A stretch of DNA of 64,000 nucleotides, taken from NCBI RefSeq assembly GCF_030317145.1, contig NZ_JASZYE010000001.1, positions 1,302,001 through 1,366,000 of the forward strand. The letters run 5' to 3'. The stretch is from Variovorax flavidus. GTDB lineage: Bacteria; Pseudomonadota; Gammaproteobacteria; Burkholderiales; Burkholderiaceae_C. The position numbers and the translations under genes are program-made. Below the pieces are notes generated by a model. That model was not told the origin of the DNA. It saw only the letters and a list, made by a program, of their open reading frames with translations, and made no database searches. Shown here one piece after another: positions 51,800 to 61,243 of this stretch; positions within the stretch are counted from its first letter, which is position 1, and every line of letters begins with the position of its first letter.

Positions 51800-52204
51800 A
51801 TGAAGCACTTCACGCTAGACAAGCACATGACCGCGGTCGTCGGCGGCGCGTTCTACCCCACCGGCCATTCCGTGGTGATGTTTCCGGACGCGCAGGACGC
51901 CAGCCGTGTCGGGCACCAGTTGATCGACGACGGCTTCAGCGGCGACGAGGTCTACCTGATCCCGCCGCACATCGTCCTCGAGCAGATCGCGCCCACCATC
52001 CACGAATCCGACAGCCCCCTGCCCTCGGCCGGCACCGATGCCGCCACGGTCCGCGCCTACACCCAGCTCGCGCGGGAGGGACATACGGCGTTGATGGTCA
52101 GGACCAAGGACGAAGCCACGGCGGAGCGCCTGATGGTGCACGTGCGCAAGGTGCCCTATTCGATCGCGCAGCGATACCGGACGCTGGTGATCGAAGACCT
52201 CTGA
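51800..52204 (+). CDS. Hypothetical small cytoplasmic protein, 134 residues
   Basis: The protein reads HSVVMFPDAQDASRVGHQLIDDGFSGDEVYLIPPHIVLEQI, later AREGHTALMVRTKDEATAERLM and ends TLVIEDL. A beta-alpha pattern suggests a small ferredoxin-like or ACT-like fold. I know similar proteins only as uncharacterised Burkholderiales proteins. It has an excellent ribosome-binding site (GGAGGAGAC) directly before the ATG, which implies strong expression. It is convergent with the antiporter, 7 bases apart. Confidence 0.75.
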   Translation: MKHFTLDKHMTAVVGGAFYPTGHSVVMFPDAQDASRVGHQLIDDGFSGDEVYLIPPHIVLEQIAPTIHESDSPLPSAGTDAATVRAYTQLAREGHTALMVRTKDEATAERLMVHVRKVPYSIAQRYRTLVIEDL

Positions 52205-52211
52205 ATCCGCT

Positions 52212-53903
52212 TCAGGCGCTGGCCGCGCGCAGCAACACCGCACGGGCCATGGCCTGGGCCAGTTCGTGCTCGCCCAGGAACACCGTCGCCGCTGCTTCCT
52301 GCGTAAGCAGGCGGGCCTCGTCCTCGTTGTGGCTGCGGATGACGGTTTCGATCGAGGGATTGAGCGTGCGCGCCGTCTCGATCATCTGGCGCACGTTCAT
52401 GGCGTCGGCCGTGGCGACCACCAGCACTCTCGCGCGGGCGATGTGCGCCTGGATGAGCACCGCCGGGTCCGCCGCGTCGCCCCAGACCGCTGCCATGCCT
52501 TCGCTGCGCAGCTTCTCCACGAGTTCACGGTTCTGCTCCGCCACCACGAAAGGGATCTCGTGCGCCTTGAGCGCCGCGGCGATCCTCCGGCCGACGCGGC
52601 CGTAGCCCACCAGCACCACCTGGCGTGACAGGTACTTGGCCTCGGTGGTCGTCGGCAGCTCGGCCAGCGGATCGTCCCGGGCCTCCAGCCCGCGCGCGAA
52701 GGACGAATGGGCGTGCAGCCATTTCTGCAGCGGTTCGATGAGGCTGAACCACAGGGGATTGCTGGCAATGGAGATCAGCGCCCCGGCCAGAAGCAGGCTC
52801 TGGCCCTCGGGCGGCAACAGGCCCAGCCCCGCGCCCAGCGCCGCCAGGATGAAGGAGAACTCGCCGATCTGCGCCAGGCTCGCGCTCACCGTCAACGCCG
52901 TGCCGAGCGGGTAGCGAAACAGCAGCACCAGCACGCAAGCCGCCACGGACTTGCCGACGACGATCACCAGCACCACGGCCAGCACCTGCAGCGGACGCTC
53001 GATGAGCACCGCCGGATCGAACAGCATGCCGACCGAGACGAAGAACAGCACGGCGAAGGCGTCGCGCAGCGGCAGCGACTCCTGCGCGGCACGGTGACTG
53101 AACTCGGACTCGCGCATCACCATTCCGGCAAAGAAGGCCCCCAGCGCAAACGACACGCCGAACAGCGCCGCCGATGCGAACGCGATGCTCACCGCGGCTG
53201 CCACCACGCACAGCGTGAACAGCTCGCGCGACCCCGTGCGAGTGACCTGCCAAAGCACCCACGGGAATACGCGCCGCCCCACCACCAGCATCAACGCGAC
53301 AAAGCCGCCGACCTGAAGCAGCGTGAGGCCGAGCGTCTGCCAGACGGGAGTGCCGTCAGCGGCGCCCTCGGCGCCGCCCAGCGCGGTGGCCAATGGCGGC
53401 AGCAAGACCAACACCAGCACCATGGCGAGATCTTCCACCACCAGCCAGCCCACCGCGATGCGGCCGGTGAACGTTTCCAGGATGCCCAGGCTTTCCAGCG
53501 CCCGCAGCAGCACGACCGTGCTCGCCACCGACAAGGCCAGCCCGAACACCAGCGCCCCGCCCACGCTCCACCCCCACCACGTGGCCAGCGCGCCGCCGAG
53601 CATCGTGGCGACCGCGATCTGCACCAGCGCGCCGGGCAGCGCGATCTTCCGCACCGCGAGCAGATCGTCGAGCGAGAAGTGCAGCCCGACACCGAACATG
53701 AGCAGCATCACGCCGATTTCCGCGAGCTGCGCGGCAATGCCCGCATCCGCGACGAAGCCGGGGGTAAAGGGCCCGATGATCACGCCCGCCAGCAGATAGC
53801 CCACGAGCGCCGGCAACCGCAATCGCGCCGCGAGAAAGCCGAAGACGAGCGCCAGCCCCAGGCCGGCCGCGATGGTGTTGATCAGTGAAACGCTATGGGG
53901 CAT
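52212..53903 (-). CDS. Kef/YbaL-type cation:proton antiporter with RCK domain
   Basis: 563 residues. About twelve membrane segments form a CPA2 exchanger (GYLLAGVIIGPFTPGFV, VLLRALESLGILETFTGRIAVGWLVVEDLAM, FALGAFFAGMVMRES). A cytoplasmic NAD-binding RCK domain starts VVLVGYGRVGRRIAAALK and continues WGDAADPAVL. It exchanges K+ or Na+ for protons; the family includes YbaL and RosB. No KefF-type partner gene is next to it. The C-terminal tail is short. Confidence 0.9.
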   Translation of the reverse strand: MPHSVSLINTIAAGLGLALVFGFLAARLRLPALVGYLLAGVIIGPFTPGFVADAGIAAQLAEIGVMLLMFGVGLHFSLDDLLAVRKIALPGALVQIAVATMLGGALATWWGWSVGGALVFGLALSVASTVVLLRALESLGILETFTGRIAVGWLVVEDLAMVLVLVLLPPLATALGGAEGAADGTPVWQTLGLTLLQVGGFVALMLVVGRRVFPWVLWQVTRTGSRELFTLCVVAAAVSIAFASAALFGVSFALGAFFAGMVMRESEFSHRAAQESLPLRDAFAVLFFVSVGMLFDPAVLIERPLQVLAVVLVIVVGKSVAACVLVLLFRYPLGTALTVSASLAQIGEFSFILAALGAGLGLLPPEGQSLLLAGALISIASNPLWFSLIEPLQKWLHAHSSFARGLEARDDPLAELPTTTEAKYLSRQVVLVGYGRVGRRIAAALKAHEIPFVVAEQNRELVEKLRSEGMAAVWGDAADPAVLIQAHIARARVLVVATADAMNVRQMIETARTLNPSIETVIRSHNEDEARLLTQEAAATVFLGEHELAQAMARAVLLRAASA

Positions 53904-53940
53904 CGACTTGCATTCTGCAAGAACAACGCCCAGTGCCGGA

Positions 53941-55296
53941 TCAGGATGCCATCTTTTCCGTACGGGCGTTGATCAGTTCCTCGGGCTCCTGCGCCTCGAC
54001 CCAGGTCTCGTTGTTCAGCCCGGCCTGCAGCCTTTCCACGTCGAGCTCGTCCGTCCACTTGGCGACGACGATGGTCGCGACGCCGTTGCCTATCAGGTTG
54101 GTCAGCGCCCGCGCTTCGGACATGAAGCGGTCGATGCCGAGTATCAGCGCCAGGCCCGCCACCGGCACATGGCCGACCGCCGACAGCGTCGCCGCCAGCA
54201 CGATGAAGCCGCTGCCGGTGACGCCGGCCGCCCCTTTGGAGGTCAGCAGCAGCACCGCCAGCAGCGTCAGCTCCTGCATAAGGGTCATCGGCGTGTTGGT
54301 GGCCTGCGCGATGAACACCGCCGCCATCGTGAGATAGATCGAGGTGCCATCGAGGTTGAAGGAATAGCCCGTGGGGATCACCAGACCGACGACCGTCTTT
54401 CGCGCGCCGAGGTTTTCCATCTTCTCCATCATGCGCGGCAGCACCGATTCGGACGAGGAGGTGCCGAGCACGATCAGCAGCTCTTCCTTGATGTACTTGA
54501 TGAACTTCCAGATGCTGAAGCCGTGAAACCGCGCGATCCCTCCCAGCACCACGAAGATGAAGAGCAGGCAGGTCAGGTAGAAGGTGCCCATCAGCTTGCC
54601 GAGCTGGAACAGCGAGCCGACGCCGTACTTGCCGATCGTGAAGGCCATCGCGCCGAAGGCGCCGATGGGCGCCAGCTTCATGATGTAGCCGATGATCACG
54701 AAGAGCACGTGCGAACCCTTCTCGATCATGTCGAACACCAGCGTGCCGCGGCCGCCGAAGCGGTGCAGCGCGAAGCCGAAGAGCACGGCGATCAGCAGAA
54801 CCTGCAGGATCTCGCCCTTGGCGAAGGCGTCGACCACCGTGTTGGGAATGATGTGCATCAGGAAGTCGACCGTGCCTTCCATCTTGCCCGGGCCGGTATA
54901 GGCCGCGAGCGCCCGCGTGTCGAGCGATGCCGGGTCGACGTTCATGCCTGCCCCGGGCTGCAGCAGGTTGACCAGCACCAGCCCGACCACCAGCGCGATG
55001 CTGCTCACGACCTCGAAGTACAGGAGCGCCAGGCCGCCGGTCTTGCCGACCTTCTTCATGTCCTCCATGCCGGCGATGCCGACCACGACCGTGCAGAAGA
55101 TGATCGGCGCGATCATCATCTTGATCAGCTTGATGAAGGCATCGCCCAGCGGCTTCATCGTTTCGCCGACCGAGGGAAAGAAGTGCCCGAGGAGCACGCC
55201 GATGACCACGGCGGTGATCACCTGCACGTAGAGCGACTTGTAGATCGCGGGCTTCTTCCCGGGTGCTGCGGGAATTGCTGCTGAGGCTGCGGTCAT
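53941..55296 (-). CDS. dctA: C4-dicarboxylate:cation symporter DctA
   Basis: 451 residues. Typical dicarboxylate/amino-acid:cation symporter blocks are [49 protein letters not shown] and [21 protein letters not shown], plus [18 protein letters not shown]. It imports succinate, fumarate and malate. The start was placed at [12 protein letters not shown] because a strong AAGGAG lies 7 bases before it. A strong terminator hairpin lies immediately upstream of that site, which is unusual (see findings). Confidence 0.95.
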   Translation of the reverse strand: MTAASAAIPAAPGKKPAIYKSLYVQVITAVVIGVLLGHFFPSVGETMKPLGDAFIKLIKMMIAPIIFCTVVVGIAGMEDMKKVGKTGGLALLYFEVVSSIALVVGLVLVNLLQPGAGMNVDPASLDTRALAAYTGPGKMEGTVDFLMHIIPNTVVDAFAKGEILQVLLIAVLFGFALHRFGGRGTLVFDMIEKGSHVLFVIIGYIMKLAPIGAFGAMAFTIGKYGVGSLFQLGKLMGTFYLTCLLFIFVVLGGIARFHGFSIWKFIKYIKEELLIVLGTSSSESVLPRMMEKMENLGARKTVVGLVIPTGYSFNLDGTSIYLTMAAVFIAQATNTPMTLMQELTLLAVLLLTSKGAAGVTGSGFIVLAATLSAVGHVPVAGLALILGIDRFMSEARALTNLIGNGVATIVVAKWTDELDVERLQAGLNNETWVEAQEPEELINARTEKMAS

Positions 55297-55318
55297 GGAA
55301 ACACTCCTTGAAAACAAA

Positions 55319-55344
55319 AAAAGACCCGCAGGGGCGGGTCTTTT
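55319..55344 (-). terminator. Strong intrinsic terminator between phaB and dctA
   Basis: A perfect 11-bp stem, AAAAGACCCGC (55319-55329) with GCGGGTCTTTT (55334-55344) and a 4-base loop. On the minus strand the T-run is TTTTTTTGTTTT. It begins 24 bases after the phaB stop and ends just before the dctA ribosome-binding site. Confidence 0.9.
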
Positions 55345-55368
55345 CTGTGGCCTTGCGCTGCGGGCGCC

Positions 55369-56106
55369 TCAGTGCATGTGCAGCCCACCGTTGACCGAGA
55401 AGTCGGCCCCCGTGGAGTAGCCGCCCTCATCGGTCGCGAGCCACGCGATGATCGACGCGATCTCGCTGGGTTCGCCCAGACGTTTGACGGGAATGGTGGC
55501 GACGATCTTGTCGAGCACTTCCTGGCGGATCGCCTTGACCATGTCGGTGCCGATGTAGCCCGGGCTCACGGTGTTCACCGTCACGCCCTTGTTGGCGAGT
55601 TCCTGCGCCAGCGCCATCGTGAAGCCGTGCATGCCGGCTTTGGCGGCCGAGTAGTTGGTCTGTCCGGCCTGGCCCTTGGCGCCGTTGACCGAGCTGATGT
55701 TGATGATGCGGCCCCAGCCCTTTTCCACCATGTCGCCCACCACCTGCTTGGTGACGTTGAACATGCTGTTGAGGTTGGTTTCGATCACCGAGCTCCAGTC
55801 TTCCGGCGTCATCTTGAGGAACATGCGATCCCGCGTGATGCCGGCGTTGTTGACCAGCACGTCGATGCTGCCGTGCTCCGCCTTGGCTTTAGTGAAAGCC
55901 TCGACGGTGGACTGCCAGTCGCCCACATTGCCGACCGACGCATGGAACTCGAAGCCTTCGGCTTTCTGTTCCGCCAGCCATTTGGCGTAGTCCCGTGTGG
56001 GGCCGCAACCCGCGATGACGGTGAATCCGTCCTTGTGAAGGCGTTGGCAAATGGCCGTTCCGATGCCCCCCATGCCCCCGGTGACGTATGCGACTTTCTT
56101 GCTCAT
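55369..56106 (-). CDS. phaB: Acetoacetyl-CoA reductase
   Basis: 245 residues, SDR of the PhaB type. The cofactor motif is VTGGMGGIGTAI, then CGPTRDYAKWLAEQ, NAGITRDRMFLKM, catalytic ISSVNGAKGQAGQTNYSAAKAG, and a TVSPGYIGTDMV block. It reduces acetoacetyl-CoA to (R)-3-hydroxybutyryl-CoA with NADPH for poly(3-hydroxybutyrate) synthesis. A good AAGGAA precedes the ATG. The thiolase phaA lies on the same strand 7 kb upstream with other genes between them. Confidence 0.93.
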   Translation of the reverse strand: MSKKVAYVTGGMGGIGTAICQRLHKDGFTVIAGCGPTRDYAKWLAEQKAEGFEFHASVGNVGDWQSTVEAFTKAKAEHGSIDVLVNNAGITRDRMFLKMTPEDWSSVIETNLNSMFNVTKQVVGDMVEKGWGRIINISSVNGAKGQAGQTNYSAAKAGMHGFTMALAQELANKGVTVNTVSPGYIGTDMVKAIRQEVLDKIVATIPVKRLGEPSEIASIIAWLATDEGGYSTGADFSVNGGLHMH

Positions 56107-56238
56107 ATGTGTTCCTTGGTGTGTGCAAGCCCTAACAGGCGCTGTTCACTGTAGCGAAGTTTCTCACCAACTCCCGATCAGGAAAACACTGAGCCTTCTT
56201 TGCAACCGGGTGTCACAAGCGCTCCATATACTGGTTTC

Positions 56239-57255
56239 ATGTCCTCCATCGTGTTGATCGATATTGCCAAATCCTGGGGCGAAAGTACCGCCTTGCACGC
56301 GGTCAATCTTCATATCGAGCCCGGCTCTTTCTGTGTGTTGCTCGGCCCCTCCGGTTGCGGCAAGTCGACGACGTTGCGCATCGTTGCAGGTCTGGAAACC
56401 GCCAGCGGCGGCCAGGTGCTGATCGACGGCCGCGACGTGACGAACCTGCCGCCCGCACAACGCGGCATCGCGATGGTGTTCCAGAACTATGCGCTCTTTC
56501 CGCACCTGAGCGTCGCCGACAACATCACTTTCGGTCTTTCGGTGCGCAAGACGCCGGCCGCCGAATCGGCGAAGCGGCTGAGCGATGCCGCGGCCTTGCT
56601 GGGCCTCGGTGCGCTGCTGGACCGCAAGCCCTCGCAACTCTCCGGTGGCCAGCAGCAAAGAGTCGCGCTCGGCCGCGCCTTGGTCGCGCAAGCCAAGGTT
56701 TGTCTCATGGATGAACCGTTGTCCAACCTGGACGCGCAATTGCGGCAGGACATGCGCCGCGAACTGCGCGATCTCCAGCGCCAGCTCGGGCTCACGGTGG
56801 TCTACGTCACGCACGACCAGACGGAGGCGATGAGCATGGCCGACCAGGTCGTGCTGCTGAACCAGGGCCGGGTCGAACAGGCCGGGCTGCCGCGCGATCT
56901 CTATGCACGGCCCGCCACCACTTTCGCGGGGCGGTTCATCGGCACGCCGCCCATGAACCTCGTGGCACTGGAGGACGGTCGCATCGCCGGCAGCGACGCC
57001 GCGACCGGCGTGCACGCCGCCATGCTCGGCGTGCGGCCCGAGGCCATCGCGCTCGATCCGCAAGGCATCCCTGCGACCGTGCAAAGCGTGGAATATCTCG
57101 GCGCCGACCTGGTGCTGCGCTGCGCGATCGGATCGCAGACGCTGCTGGTGCGCATTGCCGGCCAGCTCCACGCCGAGCCGGGCGACCGCGTCGGCCTGCG
57201 CTGGGCGCCCGAGGACGCGCACGCTTTTGACGCCAGCGGCCAGCGCATCGACTGA
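56239..57255 (+). CDS. ABC transporter ATPase (UgpC/MalK type)
   Basis: 338 residues. Walker A is GPSGCGKSTTLR, the signature LSGGQQQRVALGRA, Walker B CLMDEPLSNLDAQ and the switch His YVTHDQTEAMS. A C-terminal TOBE-like part (MLGVRPEAIALDPQ) follows. As the first gene of a five-gene rightward operon it is unusual, since the ATPase normally comes last in Ugp-type operons. The closest role is UgpC of glycerol-3-phosphate uptake. Confidence 0.92.
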   Translation: MSSIVLIDIAKSWGESTALHAVNLHIEPGSFCVLLGPSGCGKSTTLRIVAGLETASGGQVLIDGRDVTNLPPAQRGIAMVFQNYALFPHLSVADNITFGLSVRKTPAAESAKRLSDAAALLGLGALLDRKPSQLSGGQQQRVALGRALVAQAKVCLMDEPLSNLDAQLRQDMRRELRDLQRQLGLTVVYVTHDQTEAMSMADQVVLLNQGRVEQAGLPRDLYARPATTFAGRFIGTPPMNLVALEDGRIAGSDAATGVHAAMLGVRPEAIALDPQGIPATVQSVEYLGADLVLRCAIGSQTLLVRIAGQLHAEPGDRVGLRWAPEDAHAFDASGQRID

Positions 57256-57294
57256 TCTCTCACTTCCAAGCCACTCCCAAGGAAAAAAGCGACC

Positions 57295-58599
57295 ATGCAA
57301 CGCAAGACTTTCATCCGGACGCTCGCCGTCCAACTGATGGCCGCCGGCGGCCTCTTCGCCGGCACCGCGAGCGTGCTGCACGCACAGACGCCGGTGGAAC
57401 TCCAGTTCTACTACCCGGTGGCCGTCGGCGGCCCGATCGCGAAGACCATCGACGGATTCGCGGCCGGCTTCATGAAGGAGAACCCCGGCATCAAGGTCAC
57501 GCCGATCTATGCGGGCACCTACCAGGAAACCATCGTCAAGGCGCTGACCGCGCACAAGTCGGGCACGCCGCCGGTCACGTCCGTGCTGCTGTCGACCGAC
57601 ATGTTCACGCTGATCGACGAGGACGCGATCGTCCCCTTCGACGACTTCGTGAAGACGGCCGAGGACAAGGCCTGGCTGAACGGCTTCTACAAGGCCTTCA
57701 TGATGAACAGCCAGACCGGCGGCAAGACCTGGGGCATTCCGTTCCAGCGCTCGACCGTCGTCATGTACTGGAACAAGGAGCTGTTCAAGGAAGCCGGCCT
57801 CGACCCCAACAAGCCGCCGACGACCTGGGCCGAACTCAAGGACGCCGCCACCAAGCTGACCCGGAAGGATGCGAGCGGCAAGGTCACGCAGTGGGGCGTG
57901 CAGATTCCGTCGAGCGGCTTCCCCTACTGGCTGTTCCAGACCCTGACCACGCCCAACGACACCATCCTCGCCAACGAGGCCGGCACCGCCGTGCGGTTCG
58001 ACGACCCGAAGGTGATCGAAGCGCTGCAATACTGGGTCGACCTCGGCAAGGCCGGCATCCACCCGCCCGGCGTGGTCGAGTGGGGCACCACGCCCAAGGA
58101 CTTCTTCGAGAAGAAGGCCGCGATCATCTACACCACCACCGGCAACCTGACCAACATCAAGGCCAACGCGAAGTTCGACTTCGGCGTCGGCATGATCCCC
58201 GGCAACAAGCGCAAGGGCTCGCCGACCGGCGGCGGCAACTTCTACATCTTCAAGAAGTCGACGCCGGCGCAGCAGGAAGCCGCCTTCAAGTTCGCCAAGT
58301 GGGTGACCCAGCCCGAGCGCGCCGCGCAGTGGAGCATGGACACCGGCTACGTGGCCGTCTCGCCCGCAGCCTACGAAACCGACACGCTGCGCAAGTACGG
58401 CCGCGACTTCCCGGCCGCGCTGGTCGCACGCGACCAGTTGCCGGTGTCGGTGGCCGAGTTCTCCACGCACGACAACCAGCGCGTGACCAAGGCGCTGAAC
58501 GACGGCCTGCAGGCCGCGCTGACCGGCAGCAAGACGCCGGCGCAGGCCATGCAGGACGCCCAGCGCGAAGCAGACCGCATCCTGCGTTCGTTCAAGTAG
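57295..58599 (+). CDS. ABC transporter binding protein (UgpB-like)
   Basis: 434 residues with a signal peptide (MQRKTFIRTLAVQLMAAGGLFAG to HAQTP). ELQFYYPVAVGGPIAKTIDGFAAGFMKENPGIKV and TWGIPFQRSTVVMYWNKELFKEAGLDPNKPP are typical of UgpB-like glycerol-phosphate binding proteins. ERAAQWSMDTGYVAVSPAAYE near the C-terminus supports the same group. It binds the substrate for the two permeases that follow. Confidence 0.9.
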   Translation: MQRKTFIRTLAVQLMAAGGLFAGTASVLHAQTPVELQFYYPVAVGGPIAKTIDGFAAGFMKENPGIKVTPIYAGTYQETIVKALTAHKSGTPPVTSVLLSTDMFTLIDEDAIVPFDDFVKTAEDKAWLNGFYKAFMMNSQTGGKTWGIPFQRSTVVMYWNKELFKEAGLDPNKPPTTWAELKDAATKLTRKDASGKVTQWGVQIPSSGFPYWLFQTLTTPNDTILANEAGTAVRFDDPKVIEALQYWVDLGKAGIHPPGVVEWGTTPKDFFEKKAAIIYTTTGNLTNIKANAKFDFGVGMIPGNKRKGSPTGGGNFYIFKKSTPAQQEAAFKFAKWVTQPERAAQWSMDTGYVAVSPAAYETDTLRKYGRDFPAALVARDQLPVSVAEFSTHDNQRVTKALNDGLQAALTGSKTPAQAMQDAQREADRILRSFK

Positions 58600-58613
58600 G
58601 GAACGCCGAGTCC

Positions 58614-59516
58614 ATGCGCAGCCACGGCATTGCCGCCGGAAGCACCGCGTCACAGAACGCGGTGCACGCATGGCTCATGCTGCTGCCTGCGCTGGCGCTG
58701 CTGGTCGCGTTCACGCACTGGCCCGCCGTCTCGACGCTGATCGACAGCTTTTTCTCCACGCCCAAGGGCAAGCGCCCGGGCGTATGGGTCGGGCTCGAGA
58801 ACTACGCGGTCATGACCAGCGACCCGGTGTTCTGGAAGGCTGTGCGGAACAACCTCTGGTTCGCGGGCGCGACCATTCCGCTGTCGATCGCGCTGGCGTT
58901 GGTCATGGCGCTGTGGGTCAATGAGCGCATCGCGGGGCGGGCTTTCCTGCGCATGGCCTACTTCACGCCGACCGTGCTGCCGATGATCGCGGTGGCCAAC
59001 ATCTGGCTCTTCTTCTATACCCCGCAGTACGGACTGCTGGAGCAGATCACCAGTGCGCTCGGCCTGCCTTCGCACAACTGGCTGGGCAGCCCCTCCACCG
59101 CGCTGGGCGCCGTGACGCTCGTCGCGATCTGGAAGGAAGCCGGCTTCTTCATGATCTTCTACCTGGCCGCGCTGCAGACGCTCAACCCGAGCCTGCGCGA
59201 GGCGGCCGCCATCGAGGGCGCATCGCGCTGGTATTTCTTCCGCCGCGTGCAATGGCCGCTGCTGATGCCGACCACGCTGTTCGTGCTGGTCAACGCCTTC
59301 ATCAATGCCTTCCGCATGGTCGACCATCTGTTCGTGCTGACACGCGGCGGGCCGGACAACGCGTCGATCCTGCTGCTGTACCACCTGTACGAGGTCGGGT
59401 TCAGCTTCTGGGACACGGCCTATGCATCGGCGATCACGGTGGTGCTGGTCTTCGTCCTCGCGGGAATTGCGCTCTTCCAGTTCTTCGTGCTCGACAAGAG
59501 GGTCCACTACAAATGA
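58614..59516 (+). CDS. ABC transporter permease (UgpA-like)
   Basis: 300 residues, six membrane segments. The EAA loop is EAAAIEGASRWYFFRRVQWPLL. LLPALALLVAFTHWPAVSTLIDSFF and PKGKRPGVWVGLENY are the usual N-terminal features. It starts 14 bases after the binding-protein gene and its stop overlaps the next permease. Confidence 0.92.
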   Translation: MRSHGIAAGSTASQNAVHAWLMLLPALALLVAFTHWPAVSTLIDSFFSTPKGKRPGVWVGLENYAVMTSDPVFWKAVRNNLWFAGATIPLSIALALVMALWVNERIAGRAFLRMAYFTPTVLPMIAVANIWLFFYTPQYGLLEQITSALGLPSHNWLGSPSTALGAVTLVAIWKEAGFFMIFYLAALQTLNPSLREAAAIEGASRWYFFRRVQWPLLMPTTLFVLVNAFINAFRMVDHLFVLTRGGPDNASILLLYHLYEVGFSFWDTAYASAITVVLVFVLAGIALFQFFVLDKRVHYK

Positions 59517-60352
59517 ACGCCACCGTTCCGGCACAACGGCTGGCCTTCAACGAACCCACCTGGCTCGATACGGTGGCCGCCTGGCTGCTGGCGCTGCTGT
59601 GGATCCTGCCGCTGGCCTACGCGGTCTGGACGGCCTTTCATCCGGCCGAATACTCGACGCGATTCGCGCTGACTGCGCCCCTCACGCTGGACAACTTCCG
59701 GCGCGCCTGGGAGGCCGCCCCGTTCGCGCGCTACTTCCTGAACACCACCCTGCTCGTCGGCATGGTCCTCGTTGTGCAGCTCGTGCTTGGAACGCTCGCG
59801 GCCTACGCCTTTGCGCGCTATGAATTCAAGGGCCGCGGCATCGCATTCGCCCTGGTACTGGTGCAGTTGATGATCATGCCGGACATCCTGCTGGTGGAGA
59901 ACTACAAGACCATGGCCAGGCTCGGCCTGGTCGACACCCTGGTCGCGATCGGACTGCCCTACTTTGCCTCGGCCTTCGCGATCTTCCTGCTGCGGCAGAC
60001 GTTCATGGGCATCCCCAAGGAGCTGGACGAGGCCGCCCGCGTCGAAGGCGCCAGCGCCATGCAGACGCTGTGGCGCGTATACGTGCCGCTGGCGAAGCCC
60101 GTCTACACCGCTTTCGCCCTGGTGTCGGTGAGCTTTCACTGGAACAATTTCCTCTGGCCGCTGATCATCACCAACAGCGTCAACGCGCGTCCGCTGACGG
60201 TCGGGTTGCAGGTGTTCTCCTCGGTCGACCAGGGCGTCGACTGGTCGGTGATCACCGCCGCGACCCTGATGACCTCGGCGCCGCTGCTGATCGCGTTCCT
60301 CCTCTTTCAGCGTCAGTTCGTGCAGAGCTTCATGAGGGCCGGCATCAAATGA
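59513..60352 (+). CDS. ABC transporter permease (UgpE-like)
   Basis: 279 residues, six membrane segments. The EAA loop is EAARVEGASAMQTLWRVYVPLA, then FHWNNFLWPLIITNS, diagnostic of UgpE-type permeases. It overlaps both neighbours by 4 bases (ATGA), indicating tight coupling with the preceding permease and the following phosphodiesterase. Confidence 0.93.
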   Translation: MNATVPAQRLAFNEPTWLDTVAAWLLALLWILPLAYAVWTAFHPAEYSTRFALTAPLTLDNFRRAWEAAPFARYFLNTTLLVGMVLVVQLVLGTLAAYAFARYEFKGRGIAFALVLVQLMIMPDILLVENYKTMARLGLVDTLVAIGLPYFASAFAIFLLRQTFMGIPKELDEAARVEGASAMQTLWRVYVPLAKPVYTAFALVSVSFHWNNFLWPLIITNSVNARPLTVGLQVFSSVDQGVDWSVITAATLMTSAPLLIAFLLFQRQFVQSFMRAGIK

Positions 60353-61224
60353 AACTCGTGACCTGGAACACCCAATGGTGCTGCGGCCTCGATGGGGACG
60401 TGAGCGCCGAACGCATCGTCGAGGGCGCCCGCGCGATGGGCGACTTCGACGTCCTATGCCTGCAGGAGATCGCTTCCGGTTTCGAAGGGATGCCAGGACA
60501 ACCGGGCGACCAGCCCGCCGAATTGCAGGCACTGCTGCCCGGATTCCAGCTCTTCTTCGGCGCGGCCGTGGACGAGTTCGACGCCGACGGCCGCCGGCAG
60601 CGCTTCGGCAACCTGATCGCCACGCGGCTGCCGGTGTCGCGTGTTCAGCATCACCTGCTGCCTTGGCCCGCCGACCCGAGTGTGTCCAGCATGCCGCGCA
60701 TGTGCACTGTCGTCACGCTGACCAGCCCCGAACTGGGCTCGCTGCGCGTGATGACCACGCACCTCGAGTACTACTCGGCCACGCAGCGCCTGGCGCAGGC
60801 CCGGGCTGTGCGCGCCCTGCACGTCGAGGCGTGCGAGCAGGCGGCCAGCCCCCCGGTTGCCGAACTCCGCGGATCGCCCTTCCAACCCAAGCTGCACACG
60901 CCCCAGGCCATCCTTTGCGGCGACTTCAACATGGCGGCGTCCGACCCTGCCTACGACGAGATCCAGCAGCCCTTCACCGACCCCGCGCTCCCTGTCGGCG
61001 GCACGCCCGACAAGCGCCTGCAGGACGCCTGGCCCCTCGCCCATCCCGATCGCCCGCATGACCCCACGTTCCGACTCTTCGACCGCAAGTACGGCCCCGA
61101 CCCGATCGCCTGCGACTTCGTGTTCGTGAGCAATGCCCTGGAGCCGAGGGTGCGAAAGCTAGAAGTCGACCTGCAAACCCGCGCATCCGACCACCAACCC
61201 GTGCTGATCGAACTAGGCGACTGA
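60349..61224 (+). CDS. Endonuclease/exonuclease/phosphatase-family phosphodiesterase
   Basis: 291 residues of the metal-dependent EEP fold. Catalytic residues are visible: Asn7 in TWNTQW, Glu40 in LCLQE, His138 in TTHLEYYS, Asp192 and Asn194 in CGDFNM, and the Asp281-His282 pair in ASDHQPV. There is no signal peptide, so it acts in the cytoplasm. Its ATG overlaps the UgpE-like stop. In classical Ugp operons the last gene is ugpQ, a glycerophosphodiester phosphodiesterase of a different fold; here an EEP protein takes that place, suggesting it hydrolyses the imported phosphodiester or phosphomonoester. Confidence 0.85.
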   Translation: MKLVTWNTQWCCGLDGDVSAERIVEGARAMGDFDVLCLQEIASGFEGMPGQPGDQPAELQALLPGFQLFFGAAVDEFDADGRRQRFGNLIATRLPVSRVQHHLLPWPADPSVSSMPRMCTVVTLTSPELGSLRVMTTHLEYYSATQRLAQARAVRALHVEACEQAASPPVAELRGSPFQPKLHTPQAILCGDFNMAASDPAYDEIQQPFTDPALPVGGTPDKRLQDAWPLAHPDRPHDPTFRLFDRKYGPDPIACDFVFVSNALEPRVRKLEVDLQTRASDHQPVLIELGD

Positions 61225-61243
61225 TCCCACGGCCCTTCCAAAA

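Noticed and set aside
51643..51828. A 61-codon frame on the minus strand
   Set aside because: It overlaps the promoter region and the start of the gene at 51800, has no ribosome-binding site and no similarity that I recognise.
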